Part shown: positions 6,182 through 15,000 of the stretch, one piece after another
Numbering within the stretch: the first letter of the stretch is position 1
Layout: each line of letters opens with the position of its first letter
From: Bacillus sp. AFS029637
Lineage (GTDB): Bacteria > Bacillota > Bacilli > Bacillales > Bacillaceae_G
Assembly (NCBI RefSeq): GCF_002584985.1
Contig: NZ_NUPZ01000017.1
Location: 124,001-188,000 of the forward strand
Length of the DNA: 64,000 nucleotides
Direction: 5' to 3'
Position numbers and translations under genes: made by a program
The notes under the pieces: generated by a model
Database searches by the model: none
Told to the model about the DNA's origin: nothing
What the model saw: the letters and a program-made list of their open reading frames with translations, nothing else

Positions 6182-8572
6182 ATGGAAGTCGTCATAAAAA
6201 AGAAACGAACGAGGGGTAAGAGAATTTTTCTTTGGTCTAGTAGTATCGTTCTTTTATTCGTTATCTGTACAGCGATTTTTTTGAACATATATACGCTTAG
6301 ATCTGTGCCAAAGATAGATGGAACGATAAAGCTAGAGGATTTACAACATGCTGTTACGGTGAAGCGTGATAGTAAAGGGGTACCTCATATTAAAGCAGAA
6401 AATGCACATGATTTATATTTTTCACAAGGATATGTACAAGCGCAAGATCGTTTGTTTCAAATGGATTTAAGTAGAAGGCAAGCTTCCGGGATGTTGAGTG
6501 AAGTTGTAGGGGAAGCGGCTGTTGATCGAGATAAGTTGTTTCGAACGCTCGGTTTACGGCGAGCAGCAGAAGCGTCTATTAGTCAATATGACGGGGAAGC
6601 GAAATTTGCCCTGCAGTCATTTGCTGATGGAGTGAACGCTTTTATACGTGAGGCGAAAGCAGACAAGAAATTGCCAGTTGAGTTTACTCTATTAGGCTAT
6701 GAACCTACTGAATGGTCAATTGTTGATACGTTAACGATTGGAAAGTATATGGCGTTTGATTTAGGTGGGCATTGGCACGGACAGGCGTTTCGATATTGGG
6801 CGCTGAAAAACCTCCCGAAAGAGCAAGCAAATGAGCTATTTCCAACATATCCGAAAGATGCTCCGAGATTGCTAGCGGAACTGCAAAATACAAATGTGAA
6901 TGTAGCACAAAGTTTTTCAAAAACAATTATTCCACCTGAGTTTAACGGTAGTAATAACTGGGTTTTGAGTGGTGAGAAGAGTGCGTCAGGTAAGCCGATT
7001 TTAGCGGATGATCCCCATCTTTCTCTTGCGACACCTTCCATTTGGTATCAAACGAAACTAGAAATGAAAGACTTACATGTAAGTGGTGTTATTTTCGCTG
7101 GCGTACCAGGTGTTATATTAGGACACAACGACAAAATAGCATGGGGTGTTACGAATACTGGTCCTGATGTGCAAGATTTATATATTGAGAAGCGAAACCC
7201 TAAAAATGAAAATGAATTTTTGTATAACGATAAATGGGAAAAGGCTACAGTTGTTGATGAATCTATTAAAGTAAAAGGCGGGAAAACAATTCCTTATAAC
7301 GTCACGGTTACGAGGCACGGTCCAGTCATTTCAGAGTTTGCGGATAAAGGGAAAGAGAAAACGAAAACTGTATTTGCTTTAAAGTGGACTGCTTTGGAAC
7401 CGTCAGCTGAGTTAAAGGCTGTATTAAATATGAATAAAGCGAAAGATTGGAATGAGTTTGAAACGGCTCTTCAAGATTTTCATACACCGACTCAAAACTT
7501 TGTATTTGCATCAAATGATGGCACGATTGCATATAAAGCGAATGGAAATATACCAGTGCGTAAAAAAGGAGATGGTAGTCTGCCAGTGCCAGGGTGGACA
7601 GATGAATATGAATGGGAAGGATATATCCCGTTTGATCAATTGCCAAAAGTAATCAATCCGAAAGAAGGATTTATTTCAACTGCAAATAATAAAATTGTTG
7701 ATGATAATTATCCGTATCATATTAGTAATACGTGGGCGCAGCCATATAGACAAATGCGTATTCAGGAGTTTTTGCAAGAGAAGGATAAGTATACGGTAAA
7801 AGATTTACAGAAGTTACAGATGGATCAAAAAAATTTATATGGGAAAGAGTTTACTCCTATATTTTTAAAAGAGTTAAATAAAGCAGATTTAAATGAAGTT
7901 GAGAAAGAAGGCGTAAAACAATTAACAAAGTGGAATTTTTACGATAGTAAAGATGAAGCGGCACCGTTAATTTTTCATTTATTAATGAAAGAGATTTCAA
8001 ATACGCTCTTTTCAAAAGAAATACCGAAAGATGTGATGGAGTTATTTGAAGGAAAGTCACAAGTTGTTGATGAATTGATTCGAAAACAAGTAGCGGGAGA
8101 AAATAGCGCTTGGTTTACGAAGTATGGAGGTTTCACGAAAGTTGTGCATACATCGTACGAGAATGTAATGAAGAAATTACAAAAGGAATATGGACCGAAT
8201 GTTACGGAGTGGAAGTGGGGCGATTACCATCAACTTGCTTTTACACATCCAATCTCAAAATCATCTAGTATGTTAGCATTCCTTGCATTTAATCGTGAGA
8301 AACCAGTTCCAATTGGCGGAAGCCAAGTTACCGTTCAAGCAGCAAATTATGATGATAACGGTATTGTAAATCACGGGGCGTCTTGGAGGTTTGTTATTGA
8401 TACGAAAGATATGTCAAACGGTTACCATATCGTAGGGCCAGGCCAGTCAGGACATTTTAGAAGTGATTGGTATCATGATCAAATAGATGATTGGGTAAAT
8501 GGCACGTATCATACGACTACATTGAATACGGATGGAATAGAGGGGAAAGTGTTAACTTTACAACCAAAATGA
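6182..8572 (+). CDS. Penicillin acylase family (Ntn) amidohydrolase, membrane-anchored
   Basis: 796 aa. A basic N-terminus and one membrane segment (residues about 14-36) place the enzyme outside the cell. The alpha-chain region contains 'SQGYVQAQDRLFQMDLSRRQASG', typical of the family, and the autocatalytic site is GSNNW with the nucleophile Ser257. The enzyme should self-cleave before Ser257 into alpha and beta chains. Later family marks are PILADDPHL, 'GVIFAGVPGVILGHND' and a C-terminal 'GPGQSGHFRSDWYHDQ'. Substrates in this family include beta-lactams, acyl-homoserine lactones and other amides, and the real one cannot be told. The ribosome site is AAAGGAGG. It is a monocistronic gene followed by a terminator at 8634. 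Confidence 0.88.
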   Translation: MEVVIKKKRTRGKRIFLWSSSIVLLFVICTAIFLNIYTLRSVPKIDGTIKLEDLQHAVTVKRDSKGVPHIKAENAHDLYFSQGYVQAQDRLFQMDLSRRQASGMLSEVVGEAAVDRDKLFRTLGLRRAAEASISQYDGEAKFALQSFADGVNAFIREAKADKKLPVEFTLLGYEPTEWSIVDTLTIGKYMAFDLGGHWHGQAFRYWALKNLPKEQANELFPTYPKDAPRLLAELQNTNVNVAQSFSKTIIPPEFNGSNNWVLSGEKSASGKPILADDPHLSLATPSIWYQTKLEMKDLHVSGVIFAGVPGVILGHNDKIAWGVTNTGPDVQDLYIEKRNPKNENEFLYNDKWEKATVVDESIKVKGGKTIPYNVTVTRHGPVISEFADKGKEKTKTVFALKWTALEPSAELKAVLNMNKAKDWNEFETALQDFHTPTQNFVFASNDGTIAYKANGNIPVRKKGDGSLPVPGWTDEYEWEGYIPFDQLPKVINPKEGFISTANNKIVDDNYPYHISNTWAQPYRQMRIQEFLQEKDKYTVKDLQKLQMDQKNLYGKEFTPIFLKELNKADLNEVEKEGVKQLTKWNFYDSKDEAAPLIFHLLMKEISNTLFSKEIPKDVMELFEGKSQVVDELIRKQVAGENSAWFTKYGGFTKVVHTSYENVMKKLQKEYGPNVTEWKWGDYHQLAFTHPISKSSSMLAFLAFNREKPVPIGGSQVTVQAANYDDNGIVNHGASWRFVIDTKDMSNGYHIVGPGQSGHFRSDWYHDQIDDWVNGTYHTTTLNTDGIEGKVLTLQPK

Positions 8573-8580
8573 AACTATGC

Positions 8581-8630
8581 TTTATTAGCGGATGGCTTGA
8601 ATCCTGTCACTAATGAAAGTTTCACTTTAT
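8581..8630 (+). repeat. 50-bp bcr1-like remnant (3' end only)
   Basis: The segment begins and ends with TTTAT, and its last 20 bases (GAAAGTTTCACTTTAT) match the 3' end of the bcr1-like element at 8732-8805. The 5' two thirds of a full bcr1 are absent. Confidence 0.45.
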
Positions 8631-8633
8631 GAG

Positions 8634-8663
8634 AGACTCTTACTATTGTAAGAGTCTTTTTTA
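8634..8663 (+). terminator. Rho-independent terminator after the penicillin acylase gene
   Basis: AGACTCTTAC and GTAAGAGTCT form a perfect 10-bp stem with a TATT loop, followed by six T residues. Confidence 0.85.
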
Positions 8664-8731
8664 TAGAGATGTGACAAGTTTTGACAAGAAAATACAAAAG
8701 AGCTTGTTATAATACTTTTTGGAATATTATG

Positions 8732-8805
8732 TTTAGCCCGCTATTTGTGGGCTAATAATCAGTGAGGGATGGACAAAACCTCCACTGATTAAAGTTTCAC
8801 TTTAT
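8732..8805 (+). repeat. Internally deleted bcr1 element (74 bp)
   Basis: It opens with TTTAGCCCGC....GTGGGC, which is the first stem of bcr1, then jumps to the terminal stem (CAGTGAGGG...CCTCCACTG) and ends TTTCACTTTAT. About 80 bases of the middle are missing compared with the 157-bp copy at 57598. It lies between a terminator and the next gene, within 310 bases that hold no other gene. Confidence 0.6.
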
Positions 8806-8881
8806 TAAAATGGGAATGGATTAGTACGCAACAAGGGAAATTTCTTAATAGTTGCAGTGAAATCTAATAGGGGGATTCTAT

Positions 8882-9247
8882 ATGAGTATTAAAGTAATAA
8901 GGGCAACAGGAATGATGGGCGGAGCAGCAAGAGTTGCTGTAAAGGTAGATAATGAAGTAGTAATGAAACTTGAAAATAATGAAGAATATACGCTTCCTTT
9001 TGAGTTAGATGAAGCAAATATAAAAGTGAAACAATTCTTTTTTGGGAGTAAAGAAAAGAAAGTAAAGGATGGCGATGTAGTGGAAATTAAGATTAATGGT
9101 ATTGCCATACTACTCATGATTGTGTCAATGATGGCTGTTTTATTCGGGTCTTCAATGGGCATAAATATTGTTGTTTTTGGTGTGATAGGAGCGTTAGTTA
9201 CGTTAGCATATGGATTGAATAACTGGTTTAGTTTAGAGGTTAAATAA
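8882..9247 (+). CDS. Small membrane protein of unknown function
   Basis: 121 aa. Residues 1-70 form a soluble, strand-rich domain (KVIRATGMMGGAARVAVKVD...), resembling the PEGA/carboxypeptidase-like 'I.R..g..gga..v.v.vDg' pattern. They are followed by two hydrophobic segments (about residues 73-90 and 93-112). The ATG is preceded by AATAGGGGG. I do not recognise a named family. The arrangement suggests a protein whose N-terminal domain faces the cytoplasm and is tethered by two helices. Confidence 0.65.
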   Translation: MSIKVIRATGMMGGAARVAVKVDNEVVMKLENNEEYTLPFELDEANIKVKQFFFGSKEKKVKDGDVVEIKINGIAILLMIVSMMAVLFGSSMGINIVVFGVIGALVTLAYGLNNWFSLEVK

Positions 9248-9334
9248 AGTATTGTATCTATTTTTATGTTGATTCATTTGATTTACTATACATGAAGTGT
9301 AATGGTTTTTTATAGGGAATGGGAGAGGATCATT

Positions 9335-9540
9335 ATGAAGAAATGGATGCGTTTAATGTTGAATATATAATAACAAAAGATTATAAATTTGAAGAGATGC
9401 GCACAACTGTAAAAGTGAGTGAACGTAATGCAGATAAGAAATCTAGCGCGGACAAAGAAAAGATGGATGCAGTTGTGAGTATAAAAATTGATTCATATGA
9501 AAAATTTGATTCAATTAAGTTACCAGAGGGAATTCAATAA
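9335..9540 (+). pseudogene. Broken small lipoprotein-like gene
   Basis: A good ribosome site (GAGAGGA) serves ATG 9335, which encodes MKKWMRLMLNI and then stops at TAA 9368-9370. It looks like the start of a signal peptide. A second frame runs over the same DNA and on to 9540 with a soluble, lysine-rich C-terminus (TTVKVSERNADKKSSADKEK...). The best explanation is a frameshift plus deletion that removed the lipobox region. The alternative, a 73-aa protein from ATG 9319, lacks properly spaced ribosome-site bases. A terminator follows. Confidence 0.5.
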
Positions 9541-9564
9541 TTTCAATTGTAACAGGAATAAAAG

Positions 9565-9588
9565 GAGCGGAAATACGCTCTTTTTTTT
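9565..9588 (+). terminator. Rho-independent terminator
   Basis: GAGCG and CGCTC form a short stem with a six-base loop, followed by eight T residues. It ends the broken lipoprotein gene. Confidence 0.65.
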
Positions 9589-9734
9589 ATTTACCTTACT
9601 ATTTTTAGGAGGTTAGTATGAATAAGGGATGAATACTCATTTTTTTTGAGGAGAATTCATTAATTTTTTTATGGAATATATGTGAAACGTTGTATAGAAT
9701 AAGCAAGTATGCCAAAATTTATAGGAGGGAAGTT

Positions 9735-10802
9735 GTGAAGAAAAATAAGAGTGTATTAAGTTTTATAGGAGTGTGTATTATGCTGTTTTCTTTTTGTTTT
9801 CAAGGAAATGTACAGGCAGATGTAAATACTGTTCAGTCTGGAAAAATAAAAGCAGGAAACGTAACGGTATGGGAAGTTGGAAATGTAGCGAAAGTGTTAG
9901 AAGATGTGGAGCGCTTGAACTTAAACACAGTGAATGTACCGATCCAAGTTGATATTCCGAATGTAACTTCTACTAATATGGTAATTAATCAGGCGCAAAA
10001 GAAACAGGCTATTATTTTAATTCAAGAATTATTAAAGCGTAATATTCAAGTTATAGTGGAGCCGTTCCCATTTATTCAACAAGGAAATGTAGGAGAGACG
10101 GAATGGAATCCGAGTAATATGAATGATTTCTTCTGGAATTGGAAAACGGTTGTACTGCAGGATATTTTTAATTCCATTACTAGTAAATACAATGTGTATG
10201 GATTAAAGATCGCTTCTAATTTCGTTAATATGGAATATGCGGAAGGATATTGGAGCGATACGATTGACTTCGTCCGTAAGCAGTATAAAGGAAATGTTTT
10301 GTATCAAATGAATTGGTGGTTAACGGCAAGCTTTGATCCTTCTTATGAAGCGAAGTTTGTAGAGAAAATAAACCGCCCGTATTTAAAGAAGGTAGACATT
10401 GTTAGTATCGATAGTTGGTTTGAAGTGTCAGGAAATAAAAATCCGTCGTACGAAGAAGTGAAGCAAAGTTTATTTGCGACGACAGTATATAATCGTGGAC
10501 AAAATGTTGTGCAGCAATTGGAACAATTACATAAAGCAACTGGGAAGCCAGTTTATTTTGGTGGATTTAACGTTCCAGCGCGTGAATTTGGCTTGCAAAA
10601 TCCGTGGAATCCAGATGTTTCAAATGTGTTTTCAAAAGATGTACAATTAAATGGATGGCGTGCTTACCGAGATGTATTAGAACCGATGCCGTATTTTAAA
10701 GGTTTTTCCATTTGGTTTATTGGCTCTAATAATAGTACGCATGCGTATCAAATCCATAGCAAAGAAGCAGAGGCAGTTATTAACGGTTGGTACCGAAAAT
10801 AA
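9735..10802 (+). CDS. Secreted TIM-barrel glycoside hydrolase-like protein
   Basis: 355 aa from GTG 9735 (AGGAGGG six bases upstream). There is a clear signal peptide: KKNK, a hydrophobic core and a VQA cleavage site before DVN, so the product is exported. The mature part alternates strands and helices as in (beta/alpha)8 barrels: 'LNTVNVPIQVDI', 'RNIQVIVEPFPFI', 'YGLKIASNF', VDIVSIDSWFE, GKPVYFGGFNVPAR and GFSIWFIGSN. The acidic residues at the strand ends (VEPFP, SIDSWFE) may be catalytic. It resembles GH113/GTA-TIM type proteins. The substrate is unknown, possibly cell-wall or environmental glycan. Confidence 0.65.
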   Translation: MKKNKSVLSFIGVCIMLFSFCFQGNVQADVNTVQSGKIKAGNVTVWEVGNVAKVLEDVERLNLNTVNVPIQVDIPNVTSTNMVINQAQKKQAIILIQELLKRNIQVIVEPFPFIQQGNVGETEWNPSNMNDFFWNWKTVVLQDIFNSITSKYNVYGLKIASNFVNMEYAEGYWSDTIDFVRKQYKGNVLYQMNWWLTASFDPSYEAKFVEKINRPYLKKVDIVSIDSWFEVSGNKNPSYEEVKQSLFATTVYNRGQNVVQQLEQLHKATGKPVYFGGFNVPAREFGLQNPWNPDVSNVFSKDVQLNGWRAYRDVLEPMPYFKGFSIWFIGSNNSTHAYQIHSKEAEAVINGWYRK

Positions 10803-10891
10803 ATTTTTGAAAATAGGCAAGTTTTGAAGTATAGTACATATATTTTTAGTGAAAGGCCTTTCACCATCTTATCACCTAGGGGGCAATCACA

Positions 10892-11083
10892 ATGAAATTT
10901 TTGTCTTACCTTACAGTAATTTTGGTGATTCTTGGCGGTTTGAATTGGTTGTTTGTCGCGTTAGATTACAATGTAGTTGAGAAATGGTTTGGTTCTATGC
11001 CGGCGCTTGTGGACACCATTTATTGGCTCTTTGGTCTTTCTGCTATTTATCAAATTTTTGATCGGTTTTTTACGAGTAAGTAG
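10892..11083 (+). CDS. DUF378 family small membrane protein
   Basis: 63 aa, two transmembrane helices. The opening 'LSYLTVILVILGGLNWLFVA' followed by an aromatic-rich turn and 'DTIYWLFGLSAIYQIFD' is the DUF378 signature (GgiNWgLvg...v..iY.lvG.sa). B. subtilis YuzA belongs to this family. TAGGGGG ribosome site. The function is unknown. Its own terminator follows at 11105. Confidence 0.9.
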   Translation: MKFLSYLTVILVILGGLNWLFVALDYNVVEKWFGSMPALVDTIYWLFGLSAIYQIFDRFFTSK

Positions 11084-11104
11084 CTATTATACTTTTATTA
11101 CTAG

Positions 11105-11140
11105 AGTGTTAAGTACGATTATGTACTTAACACTTTTTTG
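11105..11140 (+). terminator. Rho-independent terminator after the DUF378 gene
   Basis: AGTGTTAAGTAC and GTACTTAACACT form a perfect 12-bp stem with a six-base loop, followed by six T residues. Confidence 0.9.
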
Positions 11141-11213
11141 TATGTTTATGAAAAAAGTGTTTGCATGTGCAAGCGATTCCATTGCGTCTTACGCCGTAAT
11201 AATAGAAAAGAAA

Positions 11214-11243
11214 TTGACCGTGTCTCGTATTGTGGGGTATAAT
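11214..11243 (+). promoter_or_regulatory. Sigma-A promoter of the serC-serA operon
   Basis: TTGACC (11214-11219) and a perfect TATAAT (11238-11243) are separated by 18 bases, 52 bases upstream of serC. No serine-responsive element was recognised in the short leader. Confidence 0.75.
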
Positions 11244-11295
11244 TCAGAAAGTTTAAAAATTCATAAAAATGAGAAATAGGGAGGTCATCCGGGTG

Positions 11296-12378
11296 ATGGA
11301 GAGAGTGTATAATTTTTCTGCAGGACCATCAATACTCCCTTTGCCAGTTTTAGAGAAAGTGCAAAAGGAGCTTGTAAATTATAACGGGACAGGCATGTCT
11401 ATTATGGAAATGAGTCATCGATCTTCTTATTTTCAAAGTATTATTGATGAAGCGAGCAGCTTGCTTCGTGAATTAATGAACATTCCTGATGAGTATGAAG
11501 TATTGTTTTTACAAGGCGGTGCTTCATTACAATTTTCTATGGTACCGTTAAACTTAATGAGTACGTACAAAAAAGCTGGGTACGTACTGACTGGCTCATG
11601 GTCTAAAAAAGCACTGCAAGAAGCAGAAAAAGTAGGAGAAGTACAAGTGCTTGCTTCTTCTGAACAAGAGAAGTTTACTACGATTCCTAAAATGGATGAT
11701 TTACAGCATGATGAAAAACTAGATTATGTACATATTACAACGAACAATACGATTGAGGGGACAAAATATGTGGAAATACCGCATTTAGAAAGAGTGCCGC
11801 TTGTTGCGGATATGTCCTCCAATATTTTATCAGAACGATATGATGTTTCGAAGTTTGGTCTTATATATGCGGGAGCGCAAAAGAATTTAGGACCAGCTGG
11901 TTTAACGATTGCGATTATAAAAAAAGATTTAATTGGCGGGGCAGATGGCTCTTGTCCGACAATGTTAAACTATGAAACTTACAGCAAAAATAACTCCTTA
12001 TATAATACACCGCCATCCTTTAGTATTTACGTAACAAAACTTGTACTAGAGTGGTTGAAAGAGCAAGGCGGGGTATCTGCGATTGAAGAACAAAACAGAA
12101 TGAAATCGTCACTTCTTTATCATTTTTTAGATGAATCTAAATTGTTTACTTCACCAGTTGATCCTATGTATCGATCACTTATGAACATTCCGTTTACAAC
12201 ACCGTCAGAAGAGCTTAACAATCAGTTTTTACAAAAAGCGAAAGAACGTGGTCTTGTTACACTAAAAGGACATCGCTCAGTCGGTGGTATGCGCGCTAGC
12301 ATTTATAATGCGATGCCAGTACACGGCGTACAGCAATTAGTAAATTATATGAAGGAATTTGAGCTTGAAAATAGATAG
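11296..12378 (+). CDS. serC: Phosphoserine aminotransferase
   Basis: 360 aa, the normal SerC length. It converts 3-phosphohydroxypyruvate and glutamate to phosphoserine, the second step of serine synthesis, and also serves in pyridoxal phosphate synthesis. The start 'YNFSAGPSILPLPVLEKVQ' is diagnostic. The PLP lysine is K196 in GAQKNLGPAG, and HRSVGGMRASIYNA is the C-terminal substrate-binding motif. ATG 11296 has AGGGAGGT about 10 bases upstream and gives the usual N-terminus. It is followed by serA after 12 bases, so the two are co-transcribed. Confidence 0.97.
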   Translation: MERVYNFSAGPSILPLPVLEKVQKELVNYNGTGMSIMEMSHRSSYFQSIIDEASSLLRELMNIPDEYEVLFLQGGASLQFSMVPLNLMSTYKKAGYVLTGSWSKKALQEAEKVGEVQVLASSEQEKFTTIPKMDDLQHDEKLDYVHITTNNTIEGTKYVEIPHLERVPLVADMSSNILSERYDVSKFGLIYAGAQKNLGPAGLTIAIIKKDLIGGADGSCPTMLNYETYSKNNSLYNTPPSFSIYVTKLVLEWLKEQGGVSAIEEQNRMKSSLLYHFLDESKLFTSPVDPMYRSLMNIPFTTPSEELNNQFLQKAKERGLVTLKGHRSVGGMRASIYNAMPVHGVQQLVNYMKEFELENR

Positions 12379-12390
12379 GGAGATGGGGAT

Positions 12391-13563
12391 ATGTTTCGTG
12401 TTCAAACGTTAAATCAAATTGCGGAAAAAGGTTTGCAAGTCCTTGGCGGAGAGCGTTATGAAGTAGGGGATCGCATTGACCACCCAGACGGTATTTTACT
12501 TCGCAGCTATTCTTTACATCAAGAAGATTTTTCAAAAGACTTAAAGGCAATTGCAAGAGCTGGTGCTGGTGTAAATAATATTCCTGTAGATCGATGTACA
12601 GAAAAGGGAATTGTAGTATTTAACACGCCAGGGGCAAATGCCAATGCAGTAAAGGAACTCATTATCGCGAGTCTTATTATGTCTTCACGTAACATTATTA
12701 ATGGCGTAAGCTGGACGAAAAATTTAGAGGGTGAAGAAGTACCTCAGCTTGTTGAAACAGGGAAAAAACAATTTGTTGGATCAGAAATTGCTGGGAAACG
12801 ACTAGGTGTTATCGGCCTTGGCGCAATCGGTGCTTTAGTGGCAAATGATGCGTTAGCGTTAGGAATGGACGTTGTCGGATACGATCCTTACATTTCAGTT
12901 GAAACAGCTTGGCGTCTTTCTACACATGTACAAAGAGCGTTTAGCCTAGATGAAATTTTTGCAACGTGTGATTATATTACACTGCATATTCCTCTTACGA
13001 ACCAAACGAAGGGGATTATTGGTGAACACGCTATCGAGACGATGAAAAAAGGAATGCGACTATTCAATTTCTCAAGAGGAGAACTTGTAGATGAAAAGGT
13101 TCTTCAAAAAGCGTTAGAAGAAGATATTATTACACATTACGTAACTGACTTCCCAAATGAAAATGTGATAAAGATGAAAAATGTAACAGCGACACCTCAC
13201 CTTGGTGCATCTACGTCTGAATCGGAAGAAAATTGTGCGGTCATGGCAGCTCGTCAATTACGTGAGTATTTAGAGACAGGAAATATTCGTAATTCAGTAA
13301 ACTACCCAAACGTAGAACTGCCGTATATCGGTAAGAAACGAATTACAATTATGCATCAAAATGTACCGAACATGGTAGGACAAATTTCAGGATGTTTAGC
13401 TGAACATCATATTAATATTGCAGATATGATTAATCGTAGTAAACATTCTTGGGCGTACACAATGATTGATATCGATAACGGAATTGATGATATAATTAAA
13501 GAGAATATTGTGGAAAATATAAGCAAAATTACAGGTGTTGTAGCCGTTCGAATGATTGTGTAA
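12391..13563 (+). CDS. serA: D-3-phosphoglycerate dehydrogenase (ACT-domain form)
   Basis: 390 aa. It oxidises 3-phosphoglycerate to phosphohydroxypyruvate with NAD, the first step of serine synthesis. The Rossmann motif is GLGAIGALVANDA, the catalytic arginine is in FSRGELVDE and the histidine in TPHLGASTSESEEN. The C-terminal ACT domain (about residues 318-390, KKRITIMHQNVPNMVGQI...) probably binds serine for feedback control. It is shorter than B. subtilis SerA because the intervening domain is missing, as in other members of this 390-aa type. It is downstream of serC in the same transcript; an IS element follows the stop. Confidence 0.95.
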   Translation: MFRVQTLNQIAEKGLQVLGGERYEVGDRIDHPDGILLRSYSLHQEDFSKDLKAIARAGAGVNNIPVDRCTEKGIVVFNTPGANANAVKELIIASLIMSSRNIINGVSWTKNLEGEEVPQLVETGKKQFVGSEIAGKRLGVIGLGAIGALVANDALALGMDVVGYDPYISVETAWRLSTHVQRAFSLDEIFATCDYITLHIPLTNQTKGIIGEHAIETMKKGMRLFNFSRGELVDEKVLQKALEEDIITHYVTDFPNENVIKMKNVTATPHLGASTSESEENCAVMAARQLREYLETGNIRNSVNYPNVELPYIGKKRITIMHQNVPNMVGQISGCLAEHHINIADMINRSKHSWAYTMIDIDNGIDDIIKENIVENISKITGVVAVRMIV

Positions 13564-13685
13564 ATGAAAAAAATATCTTCATAAGAAGAACTTCTTCAAG
13601 ATTGGATATCTATCATTCATGTATATAGCTGTAGGATGTATGGATTTAGAAATTATAAAAGTAAAATGTCGGAGGATATAGGGTT

Positions 13686-14843
13686 ATGAAAAGAGCCTAT
13701 TTGATCGAAATTAAACCGACAAATGAACAAATAGTCAAGATAAATCAAACGATTGGGGTCTGTAGGTATGTTTACAATCTGTATCTTTCTAAAAACAAAG
13801 AGATGTATGAATCCGAGGGAAAGTTTCTGAGTGGATATGACTTTTCTAAATGGTTAAACAATGTCTATACAAAAGAATGTAGCCAATGGATTAAAGAGGT
13901 ATCTAGTAAAGCGGTAAAACAGGCAATTATGAATGGAGATAAGGCCTTTAAGAGATTTTTTAAGGGCTTATCAGGATTTCCACGTTACAAGAAAAAAAAG
14001 AATCAAGATGTGAAGTGCTATTTTCCTAAAAATAACAAAACGGATTGGACAATAGAAAGACATAGAGTAAAAGTCCCTACGATTGGCTGGATGAGAGTAA
14101 AAGAATATGGTTATATTCCTAAAAATGGGATTGTAAAAAGTGGAACAATCTTTAAAAAAGCAGGGAGATATTTTGTATCTGTACTTTGTGAATTGGAAGA
14201 ATCAGTAACAAGGGTAATACTCAATCAAACAGGTTTGGGTATTGATTTAGGTGTGAAGGATTTCGCTATACGTAGCGATGGTATCGTTCATGCAAACATC
14301 AACAAAACAATACAAGTAACAAAGATAGAAAAACGCTTTAAACGTGAACAACGCTCTTTATCGCGTAAATTTGAAAATGAAAAAAAGAGAGGTGAAAAAT
14401 CTGTTACTAACAAAAGAGCGAATATAGAAAAAAATATTCTTAGAGTGCAAAAATTGTATGCTCGATTAGCCAATATTCGACTAGAGTATGTAAAGTCTAT
14501 TGTAAATGATGTGGTGAAAACCAAGCCAACGTTTATTACAGTGGAAGATTTGAATGTAAAAGGTATGATGAAGAATAAACATCTAGCTAAAACAATTGCT
14601 AAGCAGTGTTTCTATGCGTTTAAAATGTGGCTCTTGACTAAATGTAAGGAATACAGAATTGAATTACGTCAAGTAGATACATTCTATCCATCATCAAAGT
14701 TATGTTCTTGCTGTGGTCAAAAGAAACTGGATTTAAAGCTATCTGACCGAGTATATACCTGTGAATGTGGAAATACAATGGATAGAGATTTGAATGCAGC
14801 GATCAACCTTTTACAAGCAAAAGAATATATAATACTAACGTAA
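13686..14843 (+). CDS. tnpB: TnpB RNA-guided endonuclease of an IS1341-type element
   Basis: 385 aa, apparently intact. The N-terminal helix-turn-helix/WED part is MKRAYLIEIKPTNEQ. The RuvC active site is complete: D187 in GLGIDLGVKDF, E287 in ITVEDLNVKGM, and D366/D368 in NTMDRDLNAAINL. The zinc finger uses C340 and C343 (KLCSCCG) with C359 and C361 (YTCECG). TnpB proteins cut DNA next to a short TAM using an omegaRNA made from the element's right end. Ribosome site is GGAGG in TCGGAGGATATAGGGTTATG. Its insertion within an otherwise compact serine operon marks a recent transfer. Confidence 0.93.
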   Translation: MKRAYLIEIKPTNEQIVKINQTIGVCRYVYNLYLSKNKEMYESEGKFLSGYDFSKWLNNVYTKECSQWIKEVSSKAVKQAIMNGDKAFKRFFKGLSGFPRYKKKKNQDVKCYFPKNNKTDWTIERHRVKVPTIGWMRVKEYGYIPKNGIVKSGTIFKKAGRYFVSVLCELEESVTRVILNQTGLGIDLGVKDFAIRSDGIVHANINKTIQVTKIEKRFKREQRSLSRKFENEKKRGEKSVTNKRANIEKNILRVQKLYARLANIRLEYVKSIVNDVVKTKPTFITVEDLNVKGMMKNKHLAKTIAKQCFYAFKMWLLTKCKEYRIELRQVDTFYPSSKLCSCCGQKKLDLKLSDRVYTCECGNTMDRDLNAAINLLQAKEYIILT

Positions 14844-14970
14844 ATAGACTGTATATATGTACGGTGGGTTACATCGGAATTTACGCCTGTGGAGTGTTAC
14901 AGCAAACTGTAGTAGCGAGTGATTGGCGAAACAGGACACATAGAAACAGGAATACTCTAAGAATATACAT
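14844..14970 (+). ncRNA. Candidate omegaRNA / right end of the TnpB element
   Basis: The stretch after the tnpB stop has no frame but contains local stems, for example TACAG-CAAA-CTGTA around 14899-14912, and a GGTGGGTTACATCGG stretch. In TnpB systems the guide RNA covers the 3' end of tnpB and the right end, and its last bases are the adjacent host DNA. The exact 5' and 3' limits are not visible. The call is by position and known biology. Confidence 0.4.
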
Positions 14971-15000
14971 TTGTCTATATTTTTAGTAGCAGAGAGGAAT

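Larger units (their letters stand above)
13600..14970 (+). mobile_element. IS1341-type (IS200/IS605 superfamily) element, TnpB only
   Basis: Between serA and the DUF1015 gene lies about 1.4 kb containing a lone tnpB with no tnpA nearby. IS1341-type elements have no terminal inverted repeats, so ends cannot be fixed by eye. TTCAT pentamers at 13573-13577 and 13616-13620, either of which could be the target/TAM next to the left end, are candidates. The right end is probably just before the sequence AGAGAGGAATTTGGC that starts the DUF1015 gene. Mobilisation would need a TnpA Y1 transposase supplied in trans. Confidence 0.6.

Noticed and set aside
6697-7041. Long minus-strand frame opposite the penicillin acylase gene
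   Set aside because: It lies fully inside a well-supported gene on the other strand and has no ribosome site or protein features.
13564-14985. Terminal inverted repeats or a second transposase gene for the IS element
   Set aside because: No inverted repeats or TnpA frame were found around tnpB; this fits IS1341-type elements, so none is claimed.
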